A stretch of 64,000 bases of DNA, from NCBI RefSeq assembly GCF_016862995.1, contig NZ_BOOA01000021.1, positions 53,074 to 117,073 on the forward strand, read 5' to 3'. Each line of letters starts with the position of its first letter. Position 1 is the stretch's first letter. The notes below the pieces were generated by a model. The model was not told the DNA's origin and did not search any database. It was given only the letters and a program-made list of their open reading frames with translations. The DNA comes from Acrocarpospora phusangensis (GTDB taxonomy: Bacteria; Actinomycetota; Actinomycetes; Streptosporangiales; Streptosporangiaceae). Below are positions 7,665 through 15,663 of the stretch, piece after piece. The position numbers and the translations under genes were made by a program.

Positions 7665-9500
7665 ATGGCGAATCCTCAGGTCCTTGAGGAGCGCGCGGCG
7701 ATCGAGCGGGACATCGCCGGCCGGACCATTTGTCAGCAGCTCGCGGAGACGGCCGAGCGGTATCCCGACTCGCCCGCCTACTCCGATCCGGTGGAGGGCG
7801 GCTGGTCCACCCTGACCTTCGCCGAAGCCCGGCAGCGGGTCCTGGAGATCGCGGCGGGGTTCGCGGCCCTCGGCCTCCAGCCCGGCGACGCGGTCGCCCT
7901 GATGATGGTCAACCGCAGCGAGCACGTGCTGGCGGACCTGGGCGCCGTGCACGCGGGCGCGGTGCCGGTCTCGGTCTACAGCACGTTCGCGCCGGACCAG
8001 GTCTCCTTCGTGGCGCAGAACGTGGGCGCGAAGATCGTCGTGCTGGGCGGCACGGCCGAGTTAGCCCGCTGGGAGCCGATCCTGGCCGAGCTGCCCCAGC
8101 TCACGAAGATCATCATGCTGGAGGGCGCCACCGGCGACCAGCTGTCCTGGGCCGACTTCCTGGCCCTCGGCGCCGACGCCCTGGCCGCCGACCCCGGCGC
8201 GGCCGAGGAGCGGTGGCGCGCGGTCGGCCCCGACGACACCCTGACCGTCCTCTACACGTCCGGGACCACCGGCATGCCCAAGGGCGTGCCGCTGACCCAC
8301 CGCAACGTGCTGTTCGAGGTGGCCGCCACCGACCGCATGACCTCGCTGCCCACCCAGGGCACCCAGATCTCCTACCTCACCTACGCGCACATCGCCGAGC
8401 GGGCCCTGTCCCTCTACCTGCCACTGTTCAAGATCTCGCACGTGCACTTCTGCACCGACCTGGCCAACCTGGGCGCGACCCTGGGCGCGGTCAAGCCGGT
8501 CATGTTCTTCGGCGTGCCCCGGGTCTGGGAGAAGATGATGGCCCGGCTCCAGGCGCTGCTGGCCACCCAGCCGGAGGAGCAGCAGGAGAAGGTGCGCGCC
8601 GCGATGGCCGCCGGCCTGGCGTACGTGGAGGCGGGCCAGCACGGCGCGACCGTCACCCCCGAGATCCAGGCCGCGTACGAGCAGGCCGACGCCGCGCTGC
8701 TGGCCATCATCCGCATGATGATCGGCTTCGAGAACGCGGGCTGGCTGGCCACCGCCGCCGCCCCGATGCCCCTGGAGGTCCAGCGCTTCTTCGCCGGCCT
8801 CGGCCTCAAGGTCCTCGACGTGTACGGCATGACCGAGACCACCGGCGCCTTCACCGCCAACAGCCCCCACAGCTACCGCCTGGGCACGGTCGGCCGGGCC
8901 GAACCCGGCGTCGAGGTGCGCATCGCCGAGGACGGCGAGATCCTCACCCGCAGCCCGCTCAACACCCGGGGCTACCTCAACCGGCCCGAGGCCACCGCCG
9001 AGCTCATCGACGAGGACGGCTGGCTGCACACCGGCGACGTGGGCTCCATCGACGAGGACGGCTTCGTCCGGATCGTGGACCGCAAGAAGGAGCTCATCAT
9101 CACCGCCGGCGGCGAGAACATCTCCCCCGCCAACATCGAGAACTACCTCAAGGAGCACCCCCTCATCGGCCAGGCCCTCGCGTACGGCGACGGCCGTCCG
9201 TACCCGGTGGCCGTGCTCACCCTGGACGGCGAGGTGGCCCCCGGCTGGGCGCAGGCCAACGGGATCGCGTTCGAGTCGCTCGCGGACCTGGCCGAGCACC
9301 CCGACGTGCTCAAGGCCGTGGAGGCGGCCATCGAGACGGCCAACGAGAAGCTGGCCCGGGTGCAGCAGGTGAAGCGGTGGCGGCTGCTGCCGGTCGAGTG
9401 GACGGCGGAGACCGAGGAGCTCACCCCGAGCCTGAAGCTCAAGCGCCGGGTGATCCACGCCAAGTACGCGGAGATCATCGACAGCATGTACCAGGACTGA
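7665..9500 (+). CDS. Long-chain fatty acid-CoA ligase, AMP-binding family
   Basis: A 611-residue ANL-superfamily enzyme of the FadD/FAA type. It activates fatty acids with ATP and CoA for beta-oxidation or lipid synthesis. Seen motifs are the phosphate loop at about residues 196-212 (VLYTSGTTGMPKGVPLTH), the A5 motif at about 386 (VYGMTETTGAF), the adenine/hinge region (GWLHTGDVGSIDEDGFVRIVDRKKELIITAGGENISP) given here in parts, and the C-terminal block with the catalytic lysine (LTPSLKLKRRVI). Length is normal for the group. GGAGG at 7654-7658 precedes the ATG. It appears monocistronic and ends in a strong terminator. Confidence 0.92.
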   Translation: MANPQVLEERAAIERDIAGRTICQQLAETAERYPDSPAYSDPVEGGWSTLTFAEARQRVLEIAAGFAALGLQPGDAVALMMVNRSEHVLADLGAVHAGAVPVSVYSTFAPDQVSFVAQNVGAKIVVLGGTAELARWEPILAELPQLTKIIMLEGATGDQLSWADFLALGADALAADPGAAEERWRAVGPDDTLTVLYTSGTTGMPKGVPLTHRNVLFEVAATDRMTSLPTQGTQISYLTYAHIAERALSLYLPLFKISHVHFCTDLANLGATLGAVKPVMFFGVPRVWEKMMARLQALLATQPEEQQEKVRAAMAAGLAYVEAGQHGATVTPEIQAAYEQADAALLAIIRMMIGFENAGWLATAAAPMPLEVQRFFAGLGLKVLDVYGMTETTGAFTANSPHSYRLGTVGRAEPGVEVRIAEDGEILTRSPLNTRGYLNRPEATAELIDEDGWLHTGDVGSIDEDGFVRIVDRKKELIITAGGENISPANIENYLKEHPLIGQALAYGDGRPYPVAVLTLDGEVAPGWAQANGIAFESLADLAEHPDVLKAVEAAIETANEKLARVQQVKRWRLLPVEWTAETEELTPSLKLKRRVIHAKYAEIIDSMYQD

Positions 9501-9504
9501 CCAA

Positions 9505-9563
9505 CCGGGACGCCACGCGCGTCCCGGACAGGGCCGCCCCCCGTCGGGCGGCCCTGTTTGTTT
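9505..9563 (+). terminator. Double-hairpin terminator after the acyl-CoA ligase
   Basis: Two adjacent stems are seen. The first has 9-bp arms at 9505-9513 and 9519-9527. The second has 11-bp arms at 9529-9539 and 9546-9556 with a six-base loop, followed by TTTGTTT. This is a strong intrinsic terminator. Confidence 0.85.
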
Positions 9564-9624
9564 GCCATTCGGGGCGTGTGTCGGGTCCGCTCGCATTGCC
9601 GTGCGCTCCCTAGCGTTCTGCGCC

Positions 9625-10617
9625 ATGACGAGACGAATGCTCGCGACGCTGACCGCCGTCGTGACGCTCGCCTGGCCCGTGGTCCCCGCCCACGCCAGCG
9701 AGCCGGAGCTGGCGATCAGGTCCATCAATCTGCGGCCGGAGGCGCCGGTGGTCCGGGCCACCGGGTCGGTGCGGCTGGTCATCGACGTGGTGGCCAAGGG
9801 GGCGCACGGCACGCGGGGCGTGACCGTGCTGGTCGAGCCGGGACGCCCGCCCGCCGGGGCGAGACCGCTGACGCCGGGCGTGCCCGTGCGACCGGCCCAG
9901 CCGGTGAAACCGCCGGCGCAACCGGCCCAGCCCGCCGAGCCGGCCCAGCCCGCCGAGCCGGCCCAGCCCGCCGAGCCGGCCCAGCCGGCCGAGCCCGCGC
10001 AGCCCGCGCTACCGGCCGAGCCCGCGGAACCCGCGGAGATCGGGGACGCCGAGACCGCGCAGCCGCCCGTGCAGCCGCCCGTGCAGCCGCCGGTCGTGGT
10101 GCCCGCGATCGCGGCCGGGACGGGGACCCTGGTCCGGCCGCCGGTGGGGTTCCACCGGTTCCGGCTGGCCGAGACCGGGTGGGAGACGTGGCGGTTCAAC
10201 CCGGAGGTCGGGCTGTCGCGCTGGTATCCGAGCGGTGTGTGGACGATCCGGGCCACCGCCGTGGATCAGGAGGGCAACGAGGTCAAGGCGTACACGACGT
10301 TCAACCTGCGGCGGGAGACGACGCTGGAGGGCGTGTCGGTGAGCGAGAAGAAGCGGGTCCGGGTGTCGGGCACACTGCGGCGGCTCGACCCGTACGGGCT
10401 GGTGGGTCACCGGCCGTTCGCCAAGCAGCGGCTGCTCATCAAGTTCCGGGAGGGCGAGGGGGAGTGGCGGACCGTCGGGTCGGCCAGGACCCGGAAGGAC
10501 GGATGGTTCGACCAGCGGGTGCCGAAGGCCGGAAACGGCGTTTACCGGGTCGAATTCGCCCCTACCACGCACTATGCGGGAGACCTCAGCCCGGTACGGC
10601 GGCCACGGCGTAATTAG
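9625..10617 (+). CDS. Secreted protein with alanine-proline-rich repeat linker
   Basis: A 330-residue exported protein. The signal peptide is residues 1-24 (MTRRMLATLTAVVTLAW, cleavage after AHA). A first beta-rich domain at about 25-75 (ELAIRSINLRPEAPVV) is followed by a low-complexity linker of AQPAEP hexapeptides at about 90-135, and a second beta-rich domain at about 165-325 (VSEKKRVRVSGTLRRLDP, GEWRTVGSARTRKDGWFDQ). No catalytic motif or anchor is seen. The layout resembles the next gene product: an N-terminal domain, a linker and a C-terminal domain of the type found in actinobacterial extracellular proteins. I chose the ATG at 9625 because it begins the signal peptide; the frame itself starts earlier. 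The function is unknown. Confidence 0.75.
   Translation: MTRRMLATLTAVVTLAWPVVPAHASEPELAIRSINLRPEAPVVRATGSVRLVIDVVAKGAHGTRGVTVLVEPGRPPAGARPLTPGVPVRPAQPVKPPAQPAQPAEPAQPAEPAQPAEPAQPAEPAQPALPAEPAEPAEIGDAETAQPPVQPPVQPPVVVPAIAAGTGTLVRPPVGFHRFRLAETGWETWRFNPEVGLSRWYPSGVWTIRATAVDQEGNEVKAYTTFNLRRETTLEGVSVSEKKRVRVSGTLRRLDPYGLVGHRPFAKQRLLIKFREGEGEWRTVGSARTRKDGWFDQRVPKAGNGVYRVEFAPTTHYAGDLSPVRRPRRN
9925..10014 (+). repeat. 18-bp tandem repeats coding for AQPAEP
   Basis: Three exact 18-bp units (9925-9942, 9943-9960, 9961-9978) are followed by two diverged units up to 10014. The array lies inside the secreted protein gene and keeps the frame. Copy number could change by slippage, giving linkers of different length. 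Confidence 0.85.
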
Positions 10618-10690
10618 ACGCACGAAGGGCCGGTTCCGTTGCCAGATCGTGATCAGTTTTTTGGTGTCTTGAACGCAACTTTTCCCTGAC

Positions 10691-10720
10691 TTGACGCGTC
10701 TATGTCGTAGGCGCGATCTA
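10691..10720 (+). promoter_or_regulatory. Possible promoter of the 10761 secreted protein gene
   Basis: TTGACG at 10691-10696 and GATCTA at 10715-10720 are separated by 18 bp. They lie 41 bp upstream of the ATG at 10761, which has a GGGGAGAGGA ribosome-binding site at 10741-10750. The -35 match is good and the -10 match is moderate. Confidence 0.35.
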
Positions 10721-10760
10721 CCTCAGATCGCGTGTGTAACGGGGAGAGGAAGCACCCTCT

Positions 10761-11684
10761 ATGGTCAGACGAATGGCAACCGCCTTAGTGGCGGCCGCCG
10801 TGAGCGCCTCGGTGCTCGCGGTGGCGGGGCCCGCGTACGCGGACCCCGGCCCGAACGAAGGGCACCATCCCGGGCCCGACCCTAAGATCACGAGCATCGT
10901 GGTCAACCCCAACCAGGTGGTGCTCAAGCACCGCCACGACTCGGAGACCGTCTCGGTCACCGTCAGGGGTGTGGACCTCAAGTCCGCACAGGTCTACTTC
11001 GTACCCAAGGGGCACCATTGGGACGGCGGCGGCCACGGCGACGGCGACCACGGCGGCAACGGGCCGTGGGGCAAGAAGGATGACGAGAAGACGCCGGCCC
11101 CGGAGTACAAGCCGATCTGGTTCTCGGAGAACTTCTCCAAGACCATCGGCTGGAAGGACGCGGTCGGCTCGTGGAGCGTGCGCGTCGTCGCCTGGGGCGT
11201 CGACGGCCGGAAGGTCTTCGGCGACAGCTCGTTCTTCGTCAAGCACCACACCTGGACTCCGCCGAAGAGTCCGAAGGCGACCCGGTTCGTGGGCTTCGAC
11301 GCAAGCCCTGAGCCGGTCAAGCAGGGCCGCAAGCTGTCCCTGCAGGGTCGTCTTCAGGTCGCCCAGTGCTACGGCGACCACTACTACAAGTACGACCGGG
11401 CGCGCGTCGAACTCGACGGCTACCCCAGCGCCGACAACTGCTACGAGAGCCGCAAGTACTGGCACGGCTGGTACCGGCTCGGCTGGCAGGACATCGACGT
11501 CTACTTCCTGCCCAAGGGCTCGCACAAGTGGCGCTACGTCGACACGATCGAGACCAACCCTGACGGCACGTTCTACACGAAGGTCAAGGCCCTCAAGTCT
11601 GGCACTTGGGGCGTCCGCTTCGAGGGCACCCGCGACCTCGCGGGCTCCGAGGCGTACGACTACGTGAAGGTCGTCAAGAAGTAG
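10761..11684 (+). CDS. Secreted protein, related in layout to the 9625 gene product
   Basis: A 307-residue exported protein with a signal peptide at 1-27 (cleavage after AYA). After a short Gly/His-rich stretch comes a beta-rich domain (ITSIVVNPNQVVLKH to about 155), broken by a His/Gly/Asp-rich loop near residues 88-105, and a second beta-rich domain (PVKQGRKLSLQGRLQ to the end, with TIETNPDGTFYTKVKAL). Cysteines near 202 and 222 could form a disulfide bridge. The second domain parallels the C-terminal domain of the upstream gene. No enzyme motif or anchor is seen. It is probably released or held in the wall by binding. The function is unknown. Confidence 0.75.
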   Translation: MVRRMATALVAAAVSASVLAVAGPAYADPGPNEGHHPGPDPKITSIVVNPNQVVLKHRHDSETVSVTVRGVDLKSAQVYFVPKGHHWDGGGHGDGDHGGNGPWGKKDDEKTPAPEYKPIWFSENFSKTIGWKDAVGSWSVRVVAWGVDGRKVFGDSSFFVKHHTWTPPKSPKATRFVGFDASPEPVKQGRKLSLQGRLQVAQCYGDHYYKYDRARVELDGYPSADNCYESRKYWHGWYRLGWQDIDVYFLPKGSHKWRYVDTIETNPDGTFYTKVKALKSGTWGVRFEGTRDLAGSEAYDYVKVVKK

Positions 11685-11731
11685 GCGTCGCGTATCGGAT
11701 CGCGTATCGGTCAGTAGTTCTGGCACAGGAC

Positions 11732-11759
11732 GGCCCGGTCTCCTTCGGGAGGCCGGGCC
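11732..11759 (+). terminator. Intrinsic terminator between convergent genes
   Basis: The stem runs from GGCCCGG at 11732 to CCGGGCC ending at 11759, with CTCC and GGAG pairing around a TTCG loop, followed by TTCCT. It closes the secreted-protein transcript and faces the oxidoreductase gene stop at 11777. Confidence 0.8.
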
Positions 11760-11776
11760 TTCCTGCGTGCTGGGGA

Positions 11777-12793
11777 TCAAGCCAGCATGGCGACGGCGCC
11801 CCGGAAGACGGCCGGCAGGGCGTGGGCGGCCGGGACGATGAGCCGGGCCGTCGGCCGGGCGTTGCGGGCCGCCAGGAGCGCCGCGGTCAGCGAGCGATGC
11901 CTGACCGACAGGCGCCGCCAGCGGCCCTCGTAGGCGCCGTGCCTGCCCTCGGTCAGGCAGCGGACCAGCGCGTCGGCCGACCGGAGGGCGAGCGAGAGGC
12001 CCTCCCCGGTCAGGGCGTCCACGTAGCCGGCGGCGTCGCCGACCAGCAGCACCCGCCCGGCCACCCGTGCCGCGGCCCGCTGCCGCAGCGGCCCCGCGCC
12101 GCGGACCGGGGTGGCGGCCCTGCCGTCCAGCCGGGCGGACAGGGCGGGGAACTCGGCCAGATGCTCGTGGTACGGCCGGCGGAGCGCGCTCAGCACGGCC
12201 ACCCCCACCAGGTTCGGCCCCACCGGCGTGACGTACGCCTCGCCGCCGGGCGCCCAGTGCACTTCGACGAAGTCGCTCCACGGTTCGACGGCGTAGTGGC
12301 GGCGCAGCCCGTACCGGCGGATTCCGGGGACCGGGCGGGACAGGCCGGTCATGGTCCTGACGGGGGAGTGCAGGCCGTCGGCGGCGACCAGCCAGCGGGC
12401 GGCCAGCCCCGCGGCGGCCACGTGGCCGGGGAACTGGCGCACCGCGTCGACCCGGCCGGGCAGCAGGCCGACGCCGAGGCCGGCCGCCCGCGCGGCCAGG
12501 GCGGCGTGCAGGGCGGTCCGCCGCACCCCGAGTCCCTCGCGCCCGCCGGGGAACTCGGCGGCGACGTCGCGGCGGCCGTCCAGGTAGCGGATGCCGCGCA
12601 GCGGGTGGCCGTCCACGGTGACGCCGAGGGCGGCCAGTTCCTCCGCGCCGGTCGGCATCAGGCCCTCCCCGCACGCCTTGTCGATCGGCCCGGTACGCGG
12701 CTCCACCACCACCGCGGTCAGCCCGGCCAGCCTGGCCCGGATGGCGGTGGCCAGCCCCGCGGGCCCGCCGCCCGCGACCAGGACGTCGATCAC
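11777..12793 (-). CDS. FAD-dependent oxidoreductase, geranylgeranyl reductase-like (SrsC position)
   Basis: A 338-residue flavoprotein. It has an N-terminal FAD-binding Rossmann motif (VLVAGGGPAGLATAIRARLAG), the substrate-side motif DKACGEGLMPTG typical of geranylgeranyl reductase-like flavoenzymes, and the second FAD motif VLLVGDAAGYVDALTGEGLS. The GTG start at 12793 overlaps the methyltransferase stop as GTGA, so translation is coupled. Position three in a type III PKS operon matches the flavoprotein of Streptomyces phenolic-lipid loci, where such an enzyme hydroxylates the alkylresorcinol ring. Here it could instead reduce double bonds of a prenyl or alkyl chain. The chemistry is inferred. 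Confidence 0.82.
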   Translation of the reverse strand: MIDVLVAGGGPAGLATAIRARLAGLTAVVVEPRTGPIDKACGEGLMPTGAEELAALGVTVDGHPLRGIRYLDGRRDVAAEFPGGREGLGVRRTALHAALAARAAGLGVGLLPGRVDAVRQFPGHVAAAGLAARWLVAADGLHSPVRTMTGLSRPVPGIRRYGLRRHYAVEPWSDFVEVHWAPGGEAYVTPVGPNLVGVAVLSALRRPYHEHLAEFPALSARLDGRAATPVRGAGPLRQRAAARVAGRVLLVGDAAGYVDALTGEGLSLALRSADALVRCLTEGRHGAYEGRWRRLSVRHRSLTAALLAARNARPTARLIVPAAHALPAVFRGAVAMLA

Positions 12794-13299
12794 GTCGCGG
12801 CGAGGCGCAGCGCGGCCTCCTCGCACCTGATCCTGACCACCATCAGCGCCGCGTTGAGCACGGTGAACACCAGCGCCGTCACCCAGGCCGTGTGCACCAG
12901 CGGCAGCGCCGCCCCCTCCACGGCCACGGCCACGTAGTTGGGATGCCGCACCCACCGGTACGGCCCGCCCGTGACCAGCGGCAACCCCGGCACGACGATC
13001 ACCCGCGTGTTCCACTGGGGCCCCAGCGTCCTGATGCACCACCAGCGCAGCCCCTGCGCCGCGACGACCAGCGCCAGCATCGGCCAGCCCAGCCACGGCA
13101 CGAACGGCCGGTCGGCGAGAGCCACCTCGGCCAGGCAGCCCGCCAGCAGGCTCGTGTGCAGGGCGACCATCCACGGGTAGTGCCCCTGGCCGGACACGAT
13201 CGCGCCGCGGGCCCGGCTCCAGCGTTCGTTGCGGGTCGCCACGACCAGCTCGGCGATCCGCTCCACTCCGACGGCGAGGATCAGCAGTGTGTACCACAT
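12790..13299 (-). CDS. Isoprenylcysteine carboxyl methyltransferase-family membrane protein
   Basis: A 169-residue polytopic protein with about four to five membrane segments. The ICMT family core appears near the C-terminal half (GPYRWVRHPNYVAVAVEG, the cofactor-binding HPNY motif). In bacteria, short ICMT-like proteins next to type III polyketide synthases O-methylate alkylpyrones or alkylresorcinols (BpsB/YpbQ in Bacillus, SrsB in Streptomyces griseus) rather than prenylated proteins. The start lies 10 bp after the polyketide synthase stop and the end overlaps the oxidoreductase start. This gene order supports methylation of the polyketide product in the membrane. Confidence 0.85.
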   Translation of the reverse strand: MWYTLLILAVGVERIAELVVATRNERWSRARGAIVSGQGHYPWMVALHTSLLAGCLAEVALADRPFVPWLGWPMLALVVAAQGLRWWCIRTLGPQWNTRVIVVPGLPLVTGGPYRWVRHPNYVAVAVEGAALPLVHTAWVTALVFTVLNAALMVVRIRCEEAALRLAAT

Positions 13300-13309
13300 G
13301 CCGCCAGTC

Positions 13310-14356
13310 CTACCAGCTCAGCAGCACGAGTTCGCTGCAGAATCCGGGGCCCATCGCGATCAGCAGCCCCGGCGTGCCCGGCGGCGGGCGCAGCGCGATG
13401 GTGTCCCGCAGCACGTGCAGCACCGACGCGGAGGACAGGTTCCCGACCCCGGCCAGCGAGCGCCAGGTGACGTCCAGCGCGCCCGGCGGCAGGCCGAGGG
13501 TCTCCAGCACCGCCTCCAGCACCTTCGGGCCGCCGGGATGGCAGACCCACGCGGAGACGTCCCCGATGGTCAGCCCGTGGTCGGCGAGGAAGCCGCGGAC
13601 GTCGTGGCCGAGGTGGGCGCGCGCCACGTCCGGCACGCCCGCGTCCAGCACGACCCGGAACCCGGTGTCGGTGACGTCCCAGCCCATCACGTGCTCGGAG
13701 CCGGGGTAGAGGTGGCCGCGGCTGGCCACGACCGTCGCGTGCGAGGGCTCCCCGCGCGCCGCGCCGACGGCCACCACGGCCGCCGCGCCGTCCCCGAACA
13801 GGGCGCCCGCCACCAGGTTGGCCGGGCTGACGTCGCCGCGCTGGAGGGTCAGCGAGCACAGCTCGACCGAGAGCAGCACGGCCACGTGCTCCGGCCAGCC
13901 GCGCAGATAGTCGTGGAGCCGGGCGATCCCGGCCGCCCCGGCCACGCAGCCGAGCCCGAACACGGGCAGCCGCTTCACGTCGGGGCGTAAGCCCAAGCGG
14001 CCGGCCAGCCGCGCCTCGATGGAGGGGGCGGCGATCCCGGTCACCGAGGTGAACATGATCATGTCGACGTCGCGGGGGGTCAGCCCGGCCTCGGCCAGCG
14101 CCCCGGCGACGGCCTCCGCGCCGAGGTCGAGGGCGGCCTCGATGAAGACGTCGTTGGCCATGCCGAAGCCGGTGAGCTTCTCGTAGTCGGCCAGGGGGAG
14201 CGCGAGGTGGCGGTGCTCCACCTTCGCGCCGCGGTGCAGGCGCTCCAGCACGCGCCGGTCGGCGCCGGGACACATCCGCGCCACCGCGTCGGTGATCTCG
14301 GCCTGCGGATAGCGATTCGGCGGCAGAACACTGTTAACGGCGGCAATACGGGACAT
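13310..14356 (-). CDS. Type III polyketide synthase
   Basis: A 348-residue thiolase-fold homodimeric synthase of normal length. The catalytic triad is visible: Cys137 in VFGLGCVAGAAG, His273 in WVCHPGGPKVLEA and Asn306 in GVGNLSSASVL. The gatekeeper region reads VMGWDVTDTGF. Family members extend acyl-CoA starters with malonyl-CoA and cyclise to resorcinols or pyrones. The neighbours suggest a long-chain (phenolic lipid) product. I chose the ATG at 14356 because GGGGAG lies about seven bases upstream; the frame extends further into the divergent UbiA gene. It heads an operon with the methyltransferase and oxidoreductase. Confidence 0.92.
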   Translation of the reverse strand: MSRIAAVNSVLPPNRYPQAEITDAVARMCPGADRRVLERLHRGAKVEHRHLALPLADYEKLTGFGMANDVFIEAALDLGAEAVAGALAEAGLTPRDVDMIMFTSVTGIAAPSIEARLAGRLGLRPDVKRLPVFGLGCVAGAAGIARLHDYLRGWPEHVAVLLSVELCSLTLQRGDVSPANLVAGALFGDGAAAVVAVGAARGEPSHATVVASRGHLYPGSEHVMGWDVTDTGFRVVLDAGVPDVARAHLGHDVRGFLADHGLTIGDVSAWVCHPGGPKVLEAVLETLGLPPGALDVTWRSLAGVGNLSSASVLHVLRDTIALRPPPGTPGLLIAMGPGFCSELVLLSW

Positions 14357-14435
14357 CCGGCTCCCCGTCTCACTGATACCTGTCGGGTCACTCATGCCCA
14401 TCTTCATCTCCTCCATCCCCGTGTGAGAGATCGGC

Positions 14436-15299
14436 ATGCCGGGCATCTCCCGGTCTGTGAGCATCCCGGCCCCCGCGCGACCCTCTCTCCCGTACGCGCT
14501 CGCGGCCGCCTGCCATCCCGGCCCGACCCTGGCGGTCACGGCTCTGGTGACCGCGCTCGTGGCGGGCAGCGGCAGGTCCCCGGCGGCCTGCGCGGGCGTG
14601 GCGCTGGCCGTACTGGCGGGGCAGCTGTCGGTGGGGTGGTGCAACGACGCCGTGGACGCGGCCAGGGACGCCGCCACCGGGCAGCGCGGCAAGCCGATCC
14701 CCGCCGGGCTGGTCAGCGTGCGCACGGTGGGTGTCGCGGCCGGGGTGGCGCTGCTGCTGTGCGTGCCGCTGTCACTGCTGTCCGGGCCGGTGGCGGCGGC
14801 CGTGCATCTGGGCGCGGTGGCGCTCGCGTGGGCGTACAACCTGGGGGTCAAGGCGACCGTGCTGTCCTGGGCGCCGTACACGGTGGCGTTCGGGCTGGTC
14901 CCCGTGTTCGTGGCGGCCGGGCTGCCCGGTGGCGTACGGCCCGCCTGGTGGGCGGTTTCGGCGGCCGCGCTGCTCGGGCTGGGGGCGCATCTGGCCAACG
15001 TGCTGCCCGACATCGACGCCGACCTGTCCACCGGCGTACGCAGCCTGCCGCAGCGGCTCGGCGCCCGCCGGGTCCGGCTGCTCGCCCCCGTCCCGCTGCT
15101 GCTGGCCGTCGCCCTGCTCGTCGTGGGCCCGGCTGGCGATCCCGGCATACCCGGTTGGACGGCGCTCGCCGCCGCCACCACGCTGACGGCGGCGAGCTGG
15201 ACTCTCGGCGCGCGCCGCCCCCGCGTGCCCTTCGTGACCGCGATCGCCGTGGCCGCGGTCGGCGTCGTCCTGTTACTCGTGCGCGGGGCCGGGGTCTAG
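14436..15299 (+). CDS. UbiA-family prenyltransferase
   Basis: A 287-residue polytopic membrane protein with about eight to nine helices. Both aspartate-rich prenyl-diphosphate sites are present: GWCNDAVDAARDA at about 70-82 and ANVLPDIDADLSTG at about 191-204. UbiA proteins attach prenyl chains to aromatic or other acceptors in the membrane. It is divergent from the type III polyketide synthase with 79 bp between the starts, so a shared control region is likely. The acceptor could be the polyketide ring. An alternative GTG start lies at 14457. The stop overlaps the remnant gene on the other strand. Confidence 0.88.
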   Translation: MPGISRSVSIPAPARPSLPYALAAACHPGPTLAVTALVTALVAGSGRSPAACAGVALAVLAGQLSVGWCNDAVDAARDAATGQRGKPIPAGLVSVRTVGVAAGVALLLCVPLSLLSGPVAAAVHLGAVALAWAYNLGVKATVLSWAPYTVAFGLVPVFVAAGLPGGVRPAWWAVSAAALLGLGAHLANVLPDIDADLSTGVRSLPQRLGARRVRLLAPVPLLLAVALLVVGPAGDPGIPGWTALAAATTLTAASWTLGARRPRVPFVTAIAVAAVGVVLLLVRGAGV

Positions 15300-15663
15300 A
15301 TCAGCCGGGTGGCCAGGCTCAGCCGGAACGGCGCCCGGTCGAAGACGAGCAGCCGGCGAGCCAGGCCGGTGTCGACGTCAACGGTGTGGACGGAACCGTC
15401 CCGGGGCTTCCACACACTCGGACAGGAGGTCCGCCAGTTCCGGCGCGATGGCCCGCAACCGCCGCAGGGCGTGGAAGGTCCGACTCTTCACCGTCCCCGG
15501 GGAACACCCGAGCAGCCGGGCCGTCTCCGCCTCGCCAGCACGGTCTGCAGCAGATCCTCGGCCAGGTGCCGTTCACCCGTCAGCAGGTAAGCGGTCCCCA
15601 TGAGCGCGGGACCGCGCGCCAGGACGAACTCGCGGAACCCCTCGGATAGGTTGGCGGCCTCGA
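15296..15663 (-). pseudogene. Decayed SigE-family sigma factor joined to the tail of its downstream partner
   Basis: Read on the minus strand, directly after the rtcB stop, one frame gives the start of a SigE-family sigma factor (FREFVLARGPALMGTAYLL, HLAEDLLQTVLA). At about 15540 the frame shifts and continues with region 4 (GEAETARLLGCSPGTVKSR, TFHALRRLRAI), so some 80 residues of regions 2-4 are missing. After a stop near 15385 a third frame gives VHTVDVDTGLARRLLVFDRA and ends at 15296. This resembles the C-terminus of the membrane protein usually encoded behind such sigma genes. The start codon is also lost. These are three pieces of two genes. Confidence 0.75.
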
